Assembly (NCBI RefSeq): GCF_003003035.1
Contig: NZ_PVTS01000006.1
Coordinates: 186,001-250,000, forward strand
Length of the DNA: 64,000 bases
Reading direction: 5' to 3'
Origin: Marinilabilia salmonicolor
Lineage (GTDB): Bacteria > Bacteroidota > Bacteroidia > Bacteroidales > Marinilabiliaceae
Shown one piece after another: positions 27,155 through 35,868 of the stretch. How positions within the stretch are numbered: position 1 is the first letter of the stretch; the number at the start of each line of letters is the position of its first letter. The position numbers and the translations under genes are program-made. The notes beneath the pieces were generated by a model, which was given only the letters and a program-made list of their open reading frames with translations, was not told the DNA's origin and did no database searches.

Positions 27155-27937
27155 TTATTCGGAGGTTTGAATGATTCGTTTTATAACTCTTAGATGGTGA
27201 GTATAAGCACGTTCCTCTTTATTGTAAATGCCCTGATGATCAAAAGCATCAATGCGAACGGAACCACTGGCATGCAATATGCGCCCCTGACCAAGACACA
27301 ATCCAACATGCACAATTGCTCCCTCCTCATTATCGAAAAAAGCCAGATCACCGGTTCCCGCTTCTTCCACAAAGCTCACAACTTCACCATAATTAATTTG
27401 CTGAGAAGCATTCCTGGGCAAAAACACACCGCCGGCTTTATATACATTCTGAACCAATCCGCTGCAATCGATGCCATAAAAAGTTCGCCCACCCCACAGA
27501 TATGGGGCATTTAGGTATCCACGGGCCACTTCTTCCAAGTCAAAGCGTCCGGAAGGCAGCGTTCCCTGCCAGAAATATTCGTCAGAACCGATTCTGATGG
27601 CATTGCGATCATCGCTGTTAAATACCACACGGCTCCCGGATGAAAGGAGCATAGGTGTAGAATCGGACTCCCGAATTACTTTTACAAATGGCTTTGTGAC
27701 AATATGTCCTGAGGAACGATTCCAGTGCTCAACATCCCGCTCTTCCATTTTGGTAACCAGTTTGCTGTCAATCCAGCCCCTATAGCCGTCATAATGACAT
27801 TGTATCTGAACCCACCCGGGCTGATGTTCCAATATGTCAAAACTTTCACCAAACAATATCTGGGTTTCCAGTTGAGCCCCTTCCGATGGCTCTGTGCGTA
27901 CCGGAATAAATCCGTAAGTACATATGGATTGTGTCAT
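27155..27937 (-). CDS. NlpC/P60 cell-wall endopeptidase with N-terminal SH3 domains
   Basis: The 260-residue protein has two SH3b-like modules (about 1-65, with GWVQIQCHYDGYRGWID, and about 75-125) followed by an NlpC/P60 cysteine peptidase domain (about 132-250). The catalytic Cys158 sits in YGIDCSGLVQ, and His210 in AIVHVGLCLG. The order matches YkfC-like gamma-D-glutamyl-L-diamino-acid endopeptidases that cut peptidoglycan peptides. No signal peptide is present, so it may act on recycled muropeptides in the cytoplasm. It precedes the Nudix gene with a 16-base gap. Confidence 0.93.
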   Translation of the reverse strand: MTQSICTYGFIPVRTEPSEGAQLETQILFGESFDILEHQPGWVQIQCHYDGYRGWIDSKLVTKMEERDVEHWNRSSGHIVTKPFVKVIRESDSTPMLLSSGSRVVFNSDDRNAIRIGSDEYFWQGTLPSGRFDLEEVARGYLNAPYLWGGRTFYGIDCSGLVQNVYKAGGVFLPRNASQQINYGEVVSFVEEAGTGDLAFFDNEEGAIVHVGLCLGQGRILHASGSVRIDAFDHQGIYNKEERAYTHHLRVIKRIIQTSE

Positions 27938-28138
27938 TTATAATGAATTTTTAATACCGTGCCGTCTTTTAAAACAAAAAGCAGACCAAAAAGTAGAGCC
28001 AATGAACCATCGGGCTGAACCTTTTCACTATATTAGTACTTTAAATTAAGAAAATAAAGTCACATTACCGCAGCGCGGTTCATTTTTATCAACCGGCCCG
28101 GGAAACCAAGGTTTTACAAGACAAAAACAACAGATAGT

Positions 28139-30334
28139 ATGTCAGGTTTTTTCTCTAATATCAAAGATAACGCTACAGCCATCTACCGGATATTAATATT
28201 TCTATCCGCCATTGCATTGGTGGTTTATATCCTGCCGCGTGAAGGAAAATTTCCTTATGAGTACAGCAAAGGGAAACCCTGGAAGCATGAAATGCTCATT
28301 GCCCCTTTTGACTTCCCCGTATATAAAAGCCAGAACGAATTACAGAACGAAAGAGACAGTATTCTTGATAATTTCCGTCCTTATTTCAATTTCGACACGC
28401 TCCGTAAAGCAGAGCAAACCAACAGAATCCGGATTGAATTTGACAATAAAAAGGATGAACTGACAGAAAAATATCCTTTCCTGCTGGATACTCCGGCGAG
28501 AAAAGATTCCAATCTCTGGAGCATCATCAAGGAAACCACAAAAAAGGAACTGATAAAAATATACAACAAAGGATTAATCAACCTACCTGAACAATACATC
28601 AATGCAAGTCCTGCTTTTGAGTTAATACTGGTCAGGAATAATTTCGCAGAACCTTCCGGACTCAGTGAATTCCATAATTATCAGAGTGCCTATCAGCAAA
28701 TTACACTACACATATTCAGGCAGATGAAGGAGTTAACAGAGGTGGATCAGCAGGTGCTGGACAATCTGGTTTCCGACCTTCAGATTAATAAATACCTGGA
28801 GCCAAATATTAATTTTGACCACGAAAGAACAACCCGTGAAAGAGATAAGATACTCAAAAACATGAGCCTTACCAGTGGCATTGTGTTGTCGGGACAAAGA
28901 ATCGTAGATACCGGAGAGATCATTGACGACAAAACAGTAAAAATACTGGACTCACTAAAGAAAGAGTACGAAACATCTCTGGGAAGCGGGTCGGGCTATT
29001 ACTTCATCTTGCTGGGCCAGGTACTTTTCACATTACTGTTTATGGGATTGATTTATCTGTTCCTTTATTTCTTCAGACGAGATGTTTACAACAACCTGCT
29101 GTCCATATCCTTTATGCTGATCATGGTAATTGGAATGTTGTTGCTGGTAAGATTATCCAGGTTGTTCGATTTTTTTCCGCTTTACATCATCCCGTTTGCC
29201 ATATTGCCCATAATCATCCGGACCTTTTTTGATTCACGGCTGGCCTTCTTCATGCATGTAATCACCATACTGATGGGGGCTTTCTTCACTCAAAACAGTT
29301 TTGAGTTTGTGTATATGCAGGTACCAATCGGGCTGATTGCCATTTTCAGCCTGTTCAGAATGGTTCGCCGCGAACAACTGGTGCGGGCATCCATTTTCAT
29401 TGTACTTGCCTACTCGGGCTTCTACACAGCCATGGCTATCCTGCAGGAAGGGGATCTGCAAAACATCGATTTATCTTTGTACGGTCAGTTTTTCATTAAC
29501 GGTGCCTTTATACTGCTGGTATATCCTCTTATTTATGTGTTTGAGAAAGCGTTCGGATTTATTTCGGATGTAACACTGGTGGAGCTGTCTGACACCAATC
29601 ATCCTCTGCTGCGCAAACTGGCAGAGAAAGCCCCGGGCTCTTTCCAACACTCACTGCAGGTCGGAAACCTGGCCCAGGAGGCGGTATATCGTATTGGTGG
29701 AAATCCATTGCTGGTAAGGGCCGGTGCTATGTATCACGATATTGGCAAAACCGTCTCTCCCATCTTCTTTACGGAAAACCAGAATACCGGCTTTAATCCT
29801 CATACCAATCTGGATTATGAAAAAAGTGCCCAATCCATCATTCAACACATTGAAAAAGGAGTGAAAATTGCCAGAAAGCACAAACTACCCGAACAAATCA
29901 TCGACTTCATCCGGACGCATCAGGGAACCACTAAGACCAAATATTTCTACAACTCCTATCTTAATGAAAATCCTGACAAAAAACCGGACATTTCTCAATT
30001 TACCTACCCCGGCCCTACACCTTTTACCAAAGAGACGGCCATATTGATGATGGCGGATGCCGTGGAAGCTGCTTCAAGAAGTCTCAAAAAATATACCGAC
30101 GTGGAAATTGAGAAACTTGTGGAAAACATTATTGAAAGTCAGATTGATGAAAACCAGTTTGTCAACGCCCCCATCACATTCCGTGAAATAACGCAGGTAA
30201 AAGAGGTGTTCAAGCAAAAACTCAAGAACATCTACCACGCCAGAGTGGAATATCCTGAGTTGAAAAACCAGGATACCCCGCAGACTTCAGAAAACAGGGA
30301 ACCGCAAACCCCTCCGGATGCGCCGGATGAGTAA
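28139..30334 (+). CDS. 7TM-HD family cyclic-dinucleotide phosphodiesterase (PgpH-like)
   Basis: The 731-residue protein has one N-terminal membrane segment (about 17-33), an extracellular helical domain to about residue 290, a block of seven membrane helices (about 295-475) and a cytoplasmic HD domain with HSLQVGNLAQEAV, MYHDIGKTVSPIFF and a later IRTHQGTT. This is the 7TMR-HDED/7TM-HD layout of PgpH (YqfF), which hydrolyses cyclic di-AMP. That role in this organism follows from the family, not from the sequence itself. It ends DAPDE and its last codons already fall in a 7-base phase that continues past the stop. It is monocistronic as far as visible. Confidence 0.93.
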   Translation: MSGFFSNIKDNATAIYRILIFLSAIALVVYILPREGKFPYEYSKGKPWKHEMLIAPFDFPVYKSQNELQNERDSILDNFRPYFNFDTLRKAEQTNRIRIEFDNKKDELTEKYPFLLDTPARKDSNLWSIIKETTKKELIKIYNKGLINLPEQYINASPAFELILVRNNFAEPSGLSEFHNYQSAYQQITLHIFRQMKELTEVDQQVLDNLVSDLQINKYLEPNINFDHERTTRERDKILKNMSLTSGIVLSGQRIVDTGEIIDDKTVKILDSLKKEYETSLGSGSGYYFILLGQVLFTLLFMGLIYLFLYFFRRDVYNNLLSISFMLIMVIGMLLLVRLSRLFDFFPLYIIPFAILPIIIRTFFDSRLAFFMHVITILMGAFFTQNSFEFVYMQVPIGLIAIFSLFRMVRREQLVRASIFIVLAYSGFYTAMAILQEGDLQNIDLSLYGQFFINGAFILLVYPLIYVFEKAFGFISDVTLVELSDTNHPLLRKLAEKAPGSFQHSLQVGNLAQEAVYRIGGNPLLVRAGAMYHDIGKTVSPIFFTENQNTGFNPHTNLDYEKSAQSIIQHIEKGVKIARKHKLPEQIIDFIRTHQGTTKTKYFYNSYLNENPDKKPDISQFTYPGPTPFTKETAILMMADAVEAASRSLKKYTDVEIEKLVENIIESQIDENQFVNAPITFREITQVKEVFKQKLKNIYHARVEYPELKNQDTPQTSENREPQTPPDAPDE

Positions 30335-30392
30335 AGGGGAACAAGAGATGAGAGGTGAGCTACGAAGCATGAGCTACGAGCTATGAGCTTAA
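30324..30392 (+). repeat. Heptamer array spanning the 3' end of the PgpH-like gene
   Basis: CGGATGA, GTAAAGG, GGAACAA, GAGATGA, GAGGTGA, GCTACGA, AGCATGA, GCTACGA, GCTATGA, GCTTAAG. The 7-base phase starts three codons before the TAA stop and continues for about 60 bases. Confidence 0.85.
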
Positions 30393-30520
30393 GTCTATAA
30401 GACAGACAACGGGTTTGAATAGCTATCCAGGCAGAAGGCAGAAAAATTCAAACGGCCTTAATGCAATCTATATTAACTTTCACTATTGTCCGAAAAAAAC
30501 CATTACAATAATTGTTTGGC

Positions 30521-30575
30521 AGGGTTGGTAGGGGTTGATTTTCGGCAAAGCCGAAAATCAACCCCTACCAACCCT
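30521..30575. repeat. Perfect hairpin with 26-bp arms and a 3-base loop
   Basis: Arms 30521-30546 and 30550-30575 are exact reverse complements around AAA. There is no T-run after either side, so it is not a typical terminator. It sits at the left edge of an A+T-rich accessory patch. The gap 30335-30697 otherwise holds the heptamer array, a GTCATTGCGAA-type dispersed repeat (about 30596-30624) and no supported gene. Confidence 0.95.
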
Positions 30576-30697
30576 CAATATCCTGCAAAAGCCTGTCATT
30601 GCGAACATAGTGAAGCAATCTCAATTTTTTAACCGGACACCAATGATTAACTTTATAAAAAAGTTACCAGTAATAAACCAAAGAAAGCCTCCTATAG

Positions 30698-31498
30698 ATG
30701 AAAGAGATCATTTGTGACACGAATATTTGGTACGATCTGGGAAAAGGATTGATTCAAAAACCGAAGAATGTAAAACTGATAGCTACTTGGGTCAATATAA
30801 TTGAGCTAGGTTTCTCCCATCCAGAAATAAAAGAAAAACTAAATCCAGATGACACCATTAATGCAGCAAAAGCAATATTGAACTATTCTGACGAAATTAT
30901 AGAACAGAATGCATTTGCTTATCCTTGCGCAAAAGTTGAAAAAGGAGTAGAACTTAAATCACAACCTTCAATCCTTTCGATACTTAAAGACATAGCAGAT
31001 ACTGGCTTGCCAAGTAATTCGACATATCACACACATAAATATAGATATGATTACTTTATTGATATGAAGAATAATTTTGCTGATACATATAATAGAGAAA
31101 AGAGGAATATTCGTTCCAAGGAAATATACAATAGAGCTAGCAGAGAAAGTTTTAAAAAATCAGATTCAGCTCAGATTGAAGAACATGTTCTAGGTTTGCT
31201 ATCTGATATTAGGGATTATCTTAACAAAGAGCAACAATTAGAGATCGTTTTCCCTGATGATGATAGTTTTCATAGAACATTAGAAACAATTAAGATTCAA
31301 TTAGAATGCTTCATTTACACAAGACAGACTTTTGCAAAAAAAAGTATCCTTGAGAAAAATATGAAAATACAACCAAATGATTTCTTCGACTTGTTAAATT
31401 TGATTTATGTTGGAAATGATAAACTCTACTGGACAAAAGATAAACGCTGGATAACATCAATTAAAGAAGCGAAAATGGAAAAATATTTGTATAATTAA
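30698..31498 (+). CDS. PIN-like domain protein of unknown function
   Basis: This 266-residue protein opens with a PIN-type motif (IICDTNIWYDLG, Asp7), has a second acidic motif (VNIIELGFSHPE) and a late acidic pair in PNDFFDLLNLIYVGN followed by WTKDKRW. This spacing fits a metal-dependent PIN-fold ribonuclease with an inserted helical middle. It is longer than usual VapC toxins (~130 residues), and no VapB-like partner is visible; a small open frame (to 30717) overlaps its start but is not convincing. The gene is A+T-rich compared with its neighbours and lies between a large perfect hairpin and a dead ParD/ParE pair, so it is probably acquired. I call the fold, not the function. Confidence 0.65.
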   Translation: MKEIICDTNIWYDLGKGLIQKPKNVKLIATWVNIIELGFSHPEIKEKLNPDDTINAAKAILNYSDEIIEQNAFAYPCAKVEKGVELKSQPSILSILKDIADTGLPSNSTYHTHKYRYDYFIDMKNNFADTYNREKRNIRSKEIYNRASRESFKKSDSAQIEEHVLGLLSDIRDYLNKEQQLEIVFPDDDSFHRTLETIKIQLECFIYTRQTFAKKSILEKNMKIQPNDFFDLLNLIYVGNDKLYWTKDKRWITSIKEAKMEKYLYN

Positions 31499-31561
31499 TT
31501 ACTACTGCTACACGCAATATAACCAATGGCGGGCCAGTAGTAGCTTGAAAATTTCCATGTT

Positions 31562-31813
31562 ATGAATAAAAACACTTCAATATAGTTAGGAAATTATTTT
31601 GATAGTTTTATTCAAAGTAGAATCTCTGCTGGAAGGTTCAAGAACGCAAGTGAAGTTGTTAGAGCAGGATTAAGACTGTTGGAGGAAGAGGAGAATAGAA
31701 TAATTGTGCTTAAAGAAGCTATTAAAGAGGGACTTGACAGTGGAGTTGCCTCTGATTTTGATCCACAGACACATTTGCAAAAACTAAAAGCACAGAGAAA
31801 TCTAAATGGGTAG
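31562..31813 (+). pseudogene. parD: ParD-like antitoxin gene with an in-frame amber codon
   Basis: From ATG 31562 the frame reads NKNTSI, TAG (31583-31585), then LGNYFDSFIQSRISAGRF, KNASEVVRAGLRLLEEEE, and ends QTHLQKLKAQRNLNG at TAG 31811-31813. This is a complete ParD/CopG-type antitoxin (ribbon-helix-helix N-terminus, toxin-wrapping tail) of about 83 residues except for the stop where relatives have serine (NTSxSLGNYF). It is too disrupted to make full-length protein unless the amber is read through. Confidence 0.85.
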
Positions 31814-31850
31814 ATATAAATTCACAAATAAAGTTGTTATGCGCCAACCG
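31806..31850 (+). pseudogene. parE: Truncated ParE-like toxin start
   Basis: An ATG overlapping the parD stop (ATGGGTAG) opens MGRYKFTNKVV, which matches the first residues of ParE toxins, then the frame diverges (MRQPWHPQ...). The toxin body is missing, presumably deleted. The gap 31499-32044 also contains an 8-bp inverted repeat TACTACTG/CAGTAGTA (31500-31507/31535-31542) and the terminator of the chemoreceptor gene. Confidence 0.6.
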
Positions 31851-31952
31851 TGGCATCCACAGCACATTGAAAGTTTTGTTCTATCCTCTCCCATGCTCTC
31901 AACCAGATAAAGTCACAGCTGCCCTGAAAACCAAGAGCTAAGGCATACAGCC

Positions 31953-32003
31953 AATAAAAAGGCGGGAATTGCTTTCCGGTTTTCCAAAAACCAACACCCG
32001 CCT
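31953..32003 (-). terminator. Terminator of the chemoreceptor gene
   Basis: AGGCGGG (minus strand, 32003-31997) pairs with CCCGCCT (31966-31960) across a 30-base loop, followed by TTTTTATTGG on the minus strand, about 40 bases after the stop at 32045. Confidence 0.75.
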
Positions 32004-32044
32004 GTATTATTTATTGAAAATCAATAGATCTCGACATTACCTGA

Positions 32045-34006
32045 TTAAAATTTCTCATAATCTTCTGTTCCAAAGTCACCCAGATCAAAGTCGGGAGTTT
32101 TGCCTTTCGCCCTGGCTTTCATCTGACTCTGAGAAACAGCGCAGGTTGCTCCCTCCTCTTCACCAGAGGCAACTGAAGCATTCGTTGATTCTTCAGATGC
32201 ATCAGAATTTTCAGAAACATTAAAATGCTCCTGACGTTCATTCTCCGACAAACTAAAAACAGAGATGGCGCGTTCCAGACGTTCAGAAAGTTTTTCAATT
32301 CTTTGAGCAGCAGAGTTGATCTCCTCCGAATTGGAGGCATTTCTCTGGGTTACCTGATTCAATTGCTGGAGCGCATTGTTGATCTGCTCAACCCCTGTAA
32401 CCTGTTCAAGCGATGCCACGGAGATCTCCTGAATCAAACCGGCTGTTTTTTCAATTTCCGGGGTAAGTGCCAGCAACATCTCACGCGATTCCCTCGAAGA
32501 ATTAATAGTCATTGCTGAAACCTTGTTGATATCATTTGCTGCCTGCTGACTGCGTTCGGCCAATTTGCGCACTTCGGCTGCAACAACAGCAAATCCGCGA
32601 CCTTCAACACCTGCCCGGGCTGCTTCAACAGCTGCGTTCAGCGCTAATATATTGGTTTGAAAAGCAATATCTCCAATTACTGAAATCTTGGAAGTGATCT
32701 CCTCCAGATATTCAGCCGCTTTTTCGGTAATTTCATTGCTGCTGTTCATATCCTCAGAAGCTTTGCGGGCAATGGATTCCGTTTGTTTGGCATTATCCGT
32801 ATTTTGCTGAATGTTGGCATGCATCTCTTCCATGGAAGAGGAAACCTCCTCGGCAGCAGATGCCTGCTCGCTGGCACCTTCAGCAAGCTCTGTTGATTCG
32901 CGGGAGAGAGAAGTACTCGCCTCCACCATCTCTTTTGTTCCTTCGGTAATGTCGGCAATAATAATCCGCAAGTTCTTTACCATATTATCCAGAGCTACCC
33001 CTAATCGACCAACCTCATCTTTGCGATTGGTATCAAAACGGACGGAAAGGTTTCCTGCTGCAATTTTCTCTGCCAGACCAACCCCTTGAATAATAGGGTT
33101 TGCAATAGACCCGGGAAGAAAAAGGGCAAGAATTAACCCGACCAATAAAAGCACAATAAGTGCGGCAATAACCAGTGTTTGAATATTGTCAACTATACGC
33201 GCACTTTGATTTCCCATTCCTTTAATATCACCCTGCCCCATATCGGCAATGGCCCGGGTATCCCACATGATTTCCTTCCCAAGCTCGTATCTTTTTACTT
33301 CTGCCAACCGTGCCGCCTGATAATACTCAATAAAAGCGATGGAAGAAGAAACAAAGTCATTCAAAACTGAAGTTACGGAACCCGATAAATAAGCCGTATT
33401 GATATCATTCTGAAGAGTTCTGGCCAGCGACAATTCACTGTCGAGCGCCACAGATTCCCGATTGTAATCCTTTGACTGTACAATACCCCAAAGTCCCAAA
33501 GCTCTGTTGAAATATTGCTGATAACGGATATTTGACCTATAATTATCTGACAACTCCACCAACTCTTCTCCTGCAGCTCTCATTAAAATACGCTGGTCGG
33601 AAGCTCTTTTTTGAGCCTGACTGTAATCTTCATAAATATCAGCGTAAGCCTCCAGTTTATTCTTCAAAACACTAAACTCCTCACTGCGTGAGCCCTCCCC
33701 CTCTATTTCTATCAAATTATTCAGGGCTACCATCATTTGTGTGTAATAACGGTCAAAAACCTCATCAAAATAGGGTTGAGAAGAGAAATCGTATGAACGG
33801 GTCACTTCAGTAAGTTTTCGCCAGTTTTGATCGACTAAACTGGCCTCATTAACCGTAGGGATGTACTTATCTGACAAATCATTGACCCCACTGCCTATTT
33901 CAAAAAGACTGTACAAAGTGAAACCTCCCATCAAAACGGTCAGGATTACAACGGCCCCTATACTTCCTCTGATTTTGCTGCTAATACTCAAATCTCTCCA
34001 ATTCAT
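32045..34006 (-). CDS. Methyl-accepting chemotaxis protein
   Basis: The 653-residue transmembrane receptor has a first helix at about 12-33, a periplasmic all-helical sensor of the four-helix-bundle type (about 35-275), a second helix (about 280-305), a HAMP domain ([15 protein letters not shown], then [13 protein letters not shown]) and a signalling domain whose hairpin tip reads [23 protein letters not shown] (tip within about 445-470). Gln/Glu-rich methylation segments flank the tip. The C-terminus is a flexible linker ending EDYEKF, which resembles the CheR/CheB-docking pentapeptide (aromatic-x-x-Phe). No other chemotaxis genes are in the window. It is divergent from a periplasmic sugar-binding protein gene (34628-35650), a possible ligand presenter. 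Confidence 0.95.
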   Translation of the reverse strand: MNWRDLSISSKIRGSIGAVVILTVLMGGFTLYSLFEIGSGVNDLSDKYIPTVNEASLVDQNWRKLTEVTRSYDFSSQPYFDEVFDRYYTQMMVALNNLIEIEGEGSRSEEFSVLKNKLEAYADIYEDYSQAQKRASDQRILMRAAGEELVELSDNYRSNIRYQQYFNRALGLWGIVQSKDYNRESVALDSELSLARTLQNDINTAYLSGSVTSVLNDFVSSSIAFIEYYQAARLAEVKRYELGKEIMWDTRAIADMGQGDIKGMGNQSARIVDNIQTLVIAALIVLLLVGLILALFLPGSIANPIIQGVGLAEKIAAGNLSVRFDTNRKDEVGRLGVALDNMVKNLRIIIADITEGTKEMVEASTSLSRESTELAEGASEQASAAEEVSSSMEEMHANIQQNTDNAKQTESIARKASEDMNSSNEITEKAAEYLEEITSKISVIGDIAFQTNILALNAAVEAARAGVEGRGFAVVAAEVRKLAERSQQAANDINKVSAMTINSSRESREMLLALTPEIEKTAGLIQEISVASLEQVTGVEQINNALQQLNQVTQRNASNSEEINSAAQRIEKLSERLERAISVFSLSENERQEHFNVSENSDASEESTNASVASGEEEGATCAVSQSQMKARAKGKTPDFDLGDFGTEDYEKF

Positions 34007-34430
34007 CTCTTGCGGATTACATTTTATATTATATCAAAAAATACGGATTGTGCCAATTTGTCGGCAATTAACATCAGCGGGTTAACGCAAATATCAAAAG
34101 TTAAGATTGATAATTTTAACCATAAATTTCATTGATGTTCATGATCATGGGTGTAGGATAAAAGGTTGATATTGCTTTGCTACACAGGATATAAACCTGT
34201 ATTTCAACATCTTAGTCAATAGTCGGATCATTCTTTGCATTTACAAAAAACACCTCATCGGTTTTAGAAGAACCTAAGTACCTAAACACCGTGTTTGTGC
34301 AGATACACCGAAGTATTTTTTATCGAAAACAATGATTTCGAAAAATAATTCCTCAAAATTTTAAAAATTTTCCACCATTTCAAAATAAAAAGGTAAAAAA
34401 GGCTTATTTTCGCTCAAAATACCTTGAAAC

Positions 34431-34604
34431 TACCTGCCTTATTCATAAGACAGGTCAGTTGTAAACAGGCTGAAAGACTGAGAGCAATAGCCTGAGGCGT
34501 TGCCAGGGGCTCTTGCTTAAAGACCTTTAGCCTTTAAAAAACGCAACAACAATACGTATTCCTTAAAAAAGGAAAAGCCTCACTTAAAGGAGGACTGCAT
34601 TATT
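34431..34604. repeat. Intergenic repeat, copy A (related to 62894-63160)
   Basis: Copy A shares with copy B a CTTAT-[T/G]-CATAAG palindrome, AAACAGGCTGAAAG, GAGAGCAA, GCGTTGCC, TTGCTTAAAGACCTT, ACAACAA and GGAGGACTG in the same order. It ends 24 bases before the start of the XylF-like gene, so it would lie in that gene's leader. The rest of the gap 34007-34627 is A+T-rich with a small hairpin (ACAGG-atataaa-CCTGT) and no supported gene. Confidence 0.8.
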
Positions 34605-34627
34605 TTTTTATCAAAAGCAACAGAAAA

Positions 34628-35650
34628 ATGAATACAAAAAAACTGTTTTCTTCGATTTTTTCAATAACCCTATTACTTATACTGTTTACCTGCCTTCCGG
34701 GTTGCAAAAAAAGTGAAGGAAAGAAAATCGGTTTCCTTTACAGTTCAAACATTACCATAAGGTTCAACAAAGAGAGCCAGTTTTTTAAAGAGCGGGCCGA
34801 AGAACTGGGAGCACAGGTTGTCATTGATCATGCCGCTGATAACGATGCCGTACAATATGAGAAGGCCATTCAGATGATGGAAGAAGGTATTGATTTATTG
34901 ACACTGATTGCCGTAAATATCAACACCGCCGAAAACATTGTTAAGGAAGCTAAGGCAAGAGACATTCCCGTAATTGCCTACAACAGGCTGATTGCCAATT
35001 CGGACCTGGATGTTTACATCAGTGGAAATAATGATGAACTCGGAAAAGACATGGCAGGCTATGCCTTAAAACAAAGACCATCGGGAAACTATGTAATCCT
35101 AAATGGTGACCGCTTTGACCGAAATGCCGTGGAGTTGATGGAATCTATTGATAAAACCCTTAAACCACATATTGATGCGGGTAAAATCAACATCCTTTAC
35201 AAAACTTATATTGAAAATTGGAATCCTGACCATGCAGCGCACGAACTAAATCAATTCATGAAAGCCAATCCCGAACCTATTGATGCCATTATATCCGGCT
35301 TTGATGGGATGTCGGTTGCCTGCATAGATGTGTTGGAAAAATATGATTTAGCCGGCAAAGTTATCGTTACGGGACAGGATGCTCAGATAGAGTCATGTCG
35401 TCGCATTGTGGAAGGCACTCAGCACATGACCATGTATCACCCGCTCAAAGAAATAGCCTACAAAGCCGCAGAAGTTGCAGTGGATATTCTGAACGGAGAA
35501 AAGCTGGACAAAAAACATGAAATATCCTACTCCAACAACGGTTTTAAAGATGTCCCCACCATTCAGATCAGTTCCATCCCCGTTACCAAAAAGAACATTG
35601 ATGAAGTGCTGATTGAGAGCGGTTTTTACACACGCGAAGAAATTTATTAG
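34628..35650 (+). CDS. XylF-like periplasmic sugar-binding lipoprotein
   Basis: The 340-residue protein has a lipoprotein signal peptide (LPGC, Cys26) and a type-1 periplasmic binding fold: KIGFLYSSNITIRFNKESQFF, then GIDLLTLIAVNINTAENIVKEA, IPVIAYNRLIANSDLDVYIS, and the second lobe DAIISGFDGMSVACIDVL, VTGQDAQIESCRRIVEGTQHMT. The layout and these motifs match the D-xylose/ribose-type binding proteins. No ABC ATPase or permease gene is adjacent, so it probably does not feed a local transporter; it might present sugar to a sensor. The closest candidate here is the divergent chemoreceptor. A terminator follows at 35720-35750. Confidence 0.9.
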   Translation: MNTKKLFSSIFSITLLLILFTCLPGCKKSEGKKIGFLYSSNITIRFNKESQFFKERAEELGAQVVIDHAADNDAVQYEKAIQMMEEGIDLLTLIAVNINTAENIVKEAKARDIPVIAYNRLIANSDLDVYISGNNDELGKDMAGYALKQRPSGNYVILNGDRFDRNAVELMESIDKTLKPHIDAGKINILYKTYIENWNPDHAAHELNQFMKANPEPIDAIISGFDGMSVACIDVLEKYDLAGKVIVTGQDAQIESCRRIVEGTQHMTMYHPLKEIAYKAAEVAVDILNGEKLDKKHEISYSNNGFKDVPTIQISSIPVTKKNIDEVLIESGFYTREEIY

Positions 35651-35719
35651 CATTGTACCACAAGCAAAAAAGGACACTCCTTTTCCGGTGATGTTTGAAA
35701 AGGCTTAATCAAAAAATGA

Positions 35720-35750
35720 AAACGGATTGCACGATTGCAGTCCGTTTTTT
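35720..35750 (+). terminator. Terminator of the XylF-like gene
   Basis: AACGGATTGCA (35721-35731) pairs with TGCAGTCCGTT (35736-35746) with one T-G wobble and a 4-base loop, followed by T6. Confidence 0.9.
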
Positions 35751-35825
35751 ATTTGAATACCGACACTTCAGGTACAGATTATTGGACTTCAGTAATTGTT
35801 TTCTTAAATTAAGTAGCTGATAAAA

Positions 35826-35833
35826 TACTTTTG
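35826..35833 (+). promoter_or_regulatory. Predicted -7 box of the RND efflux operon
   Basis: TACTTTTG fits TAnnTTTG and lies 35 bases before the membrane-fusion-protein ATG. A -33 TTTG box at the usual distance is not clear. Confidence 0.45.
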
Positions 35834-35868
35834 CACGCAAACACGAAACAAGTAAACGAAAATCAACA

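Noticed and set aside
30535-30717. Short open frame overlapping the PIN-like gene start as a possible antitoxin
   Set aside because: Its first half lies in the right arm of the large hairpin and in a dispersed repeat, and no antitoxin motif is visible.
20565-31585. Amber (TAG) recoded as sense in this genome
   Set aside because: Two genes have in-frame TAG, but TAG is also the normal stop of infC, the WbqC-like gene and the XylF-like gene, so recoding is not supported.
34583-34596. AAAGGAGGA as Shine-Dalgarno of the XylF-like gene
   Set aside because: It is about 36 bases from the ATG, too far, and is part of the dispersed intergenic repeat (GGAGGACTG is shared with copy B).
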